DNA of 21,667 nucleotides. Source: Blastomyces gilchristii SLH14081. Lineage: Eukaryota > Ascomycota > Eurotiomycetes > Onygenales > Ajellomycetaceae. Where the stretch lies: positions 25,840 to 47,506 of the forward strand of contig NW_003101625.1 in assembly GCF_000003855.2 (NCBI RefSeq), written 5' to 3'. The position numbers and the translations under genes were made by a program. Shown here piece after piece: positions 20,017 to 21,667 of the stretch (position 1 is its first letter; each line of letters begins with the position of its first letter). Below the pieces are notes generated by a model. The model saw only the letters and a list, made by a program, of their open reading frames with translations. It did no database searches and had not been told where the DNA came from.

Positions 20017-20511
20017 TATACTGTAGCAGCTCTACTAGATCTTTATTATTGAGTTAATATCTGCACTTCTCAAGATTGAACAGAGAAGAAATAAAACTCA
20101 TATATTAAATTAATCTGAGACTACTACAATGTCAACTATCAGAGATTTGAATAAGCAGATATTAAAGATGTGAAGACAGTGAAATACAATTCTCTAGTAA
20201 GTAATAATCTTTGATAACACTTTATATTATATAGAACTATAATACTCACTTTGAAACAGAACTTGTATATATTGATTACAACTGACAATGAGATAAAACT
20301 ACATACTTATAAAACTGAATTTAACTGTTATCTTCAAGATAATCTGATGAATTTACATGTTAAATCAATTCTAGAGTTATGAAAAATTGCTAAGAGTATA
20401 TATTTAACTGTTACACTGATAACATGTGATATTCTAATAATTTCATTAACAGAGATGAGAATGAAGTGAAAGTTCAACTTAAGCTAAGATATTTATCACT
20501 ATTATCAGAAA
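20017..20511. other. AT-rich spacer without recognisable gene
   Basis: Continuation of the pre-Gypsy-B target sequence: CpG-free, no long frame, no motif recognised. Confidence 0.6.
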
Positions 20512-20588
20512 TAGACTGACTGTTAGAATCATGAATTTCATATTTAATCTTCTTTAATCTAGTCTTATACACTTCTTGATATGAATCT
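20512..20588 (+). repeat. Left terminal inverted repeat (77 bp)
   Basis: Pairs with 21424-21500. The GC-rich tip has been mutated here. Confidence 0.75.
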
Positions 20589-21423
20589 CACTGAGACTAA
20601 ACATTAAAAAAACATGCAAAGTGACTATTTATCAGATCTCAAAATGAGATCATGAATTAGAAAAAATAAGAAAGTGATTTTATTTAATCTCATTTAATTT
20701 CATTCTTGACATAAAGTTACTATTTTTAAATATTTTAAGGTATTTTGTTTAGACTATTTTTAATTTTTCAAAAAGTAACACTTTTTGATAATGCTCAAAT
20801 GAGATTTAAAGTTGTTTTAAGCAATAAAAAGAATTTAAATTGAGAAGTGAAAATCATAGTCTCATTTGAAAAATATGACAAGAGTAGACAGTAAGTCTCA
20901 CTAAGACAGTATGAAACTACTATTTAATCTTAAAACTGTGTAATAAGATCAGTTAAATTGATAATAAAATCATCAAATATTCTGATTCTGATTCTAGACA
21001 CGGTCACATGATCAGTCTAATTAGAAACAATTATAAGAAGAAACAATTAAGAAACTCATCATTATAAATCATGAAATTATCAGACAGTTTAATACCTCTG
21101 ATCATAGTATATCAAAGAAGTATAGTTTTTATAAGAATGTGAAAAATAAACTTGTATAAGAATATATTTAATTATTTCACAAGTGTTATCAATAATTGTT
21201 ATTAAATTCTGATTATATAAGCAATCACTGAATAAACTAAATGAGATTGAATTTAATCTTCAGTCTCAGTCTCATTCTGATTTTAAAAGAATAATTATCT
21301 TTCACTGTTTATTATAAGAAATTACTCTTATTTCACTGTTCTTGCATTAAATCTGATTATTTTTCATGCTATTTCTGAAAGAAATGATTCATTTTCAGAT
21401 TTTTTTGATACTCAGTTCTGATA

Positions 21424-21500
21424 AGACTCATGTCAAGAAATATATAAGATCAGACTAAATGAGATTAAATGTGAAATTCATGATTCTGCCGGCCAGTCTA
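21424..21500 (-). repeat. Right terminal inverted repeat (77 bp)
   Basis: Pairs with 20512-20588. It keeps the unmutated tip GGCCGGC. Confidence 0.75.
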
Positions 21501-21543
21501 ATAAAGAAGCAGTGAGTGAAAGAACATTTAATTAATACTACTC

Positions 21544-21667
21544 TATAAGAGGCCTACACCGAATAGATCGGTATTTAATATATAGGTCTTATATAACAAA
21601 AGTGAAAAACATTAGAGAAGGAAAATAGAAGAGAAAGCATGAGAATCAGTGATCAGAGTGAATATTT
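21544..21667 (-). repeat. Gypsy-A family LTR, partial, minus strand (runs off the window)
   Basis: The reverse complement matches the last 125 bp of the Gypsy-A LTRs, including AAATATTCACTCTGATCACTG, TTGTTATATAAGACCTAT, CTATTCGG(C/T)GTAGG and the end CTCTTATA. The bases outside its end (21501-21543) do not resemble the start of the Gypsy-A internal region. It is therefore either a solo LTR or the 3' LTR of an element lying to the right. Confidence 0.88.

Larger units (their letters stand above)
20512..21500. mobile_element. Putative non-autonomous inverted-repeat DNA transposon (MITE-like, 989 bp)
   Basis: The 77 bp at 20512-20588 align without gaps to the reverse complement of 21424-21500, with 14 differences, 12 of them transitions. 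Both ends begin TAGACTG; the right one reads TAGACTGGCCGGC and the left TAGACTGACTGTT. If TA is the target duplication, the termini begin GACTGGCC, as in Tc1/mariner-type elements; this class is inferred. Subterminal AAATGAGATT motifs recur near 20687, 20799, 20860, 21239 and 21458 in both orientations. No transposase frame exists inside. TAGACTGAT also occurs inverted at 21011-21019, next to an unmutated CGGTCACATGATC. Confidence 0.7.

Noticed and set aside
19219..20026. Plus-strand frames at 19219-19425 and 19838-20026
   Set aside because: The first is antisense to gag; the second crosses the LTR and its edges.
1..21667. Mitochondrial or plastid origin because of AT richness
   Set aside because: The content is nuclear retrotransposons with target duplications and transition decay, with no organelle genes or tRNAs.

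Overview
The window is a nest of decayed transposable elements from a repeat-rich, AT-rich compartment of a eukaryotic genome, most likely a filamentous ascomycete. This rests on two Ty3/Gypsy elements, a LINE with the fungal Tad1-type order (endonuclease, reverse transcriptase, RNase H, C-terminal Cys/His knuckle), and heavy C-to-T / G-to-A decay like repeat-induced point mutation (RIP). I see no intact host gene, rRNA, tRNA or CRISPR array. Species is not identifiable from the sequence.

Layout: 1-316 is the 3' end of a LINE copy. 1667-11404 is Gypsy-A (+ strand): 331/329-bp LTRs, 5-bp target duplication AAAAT, gag, and pol (protease, reverse transcriptase, RNase H, integrase). Its pol is split inside the reverse transcriptase by a second, 5'-truncated LINE (4431-8448) flanked by a 10-bp duplication. 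Removing the LINE and one duplication restores the pol frame exactly. A run of N (10650-10878) hides the end of Gypsy-A pol. The 197 bp after it are strikingly unmutated.

11761-20011 is Gypsy-B (- strand): 164-bp LTRs with TGTGATT/AATCACA ends, gag, and pol in the -1 frame. An A AAA AAC slippery heptamer lies directly before the gag stop. About 2.1 kb between the end of pol and the 3' LTR is unexplained and carries weak open stretches on the opposite strand. 20512-21500 looks like a non-autonomous inverted-repeat DNA transposon with 77-bp termini. 21544-21667 is a third Gypsy-A LTR, in inverse orientation and cut by the window edge.

Nothing here appears functional. Reading frames are kept with almost no indels, but they are broken by transition-made stops and missense changes. 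In Gypsy-B all the reverse transcriptase aspartates and the integrase DDE triad have been changed. The order of events can be read: Gypsy-A inserted, the LINE inserted into it, Gypsy-B landed 350 bp downstream, and C-to-T mutation then acted on all of them, sparing mainly the LTRs.
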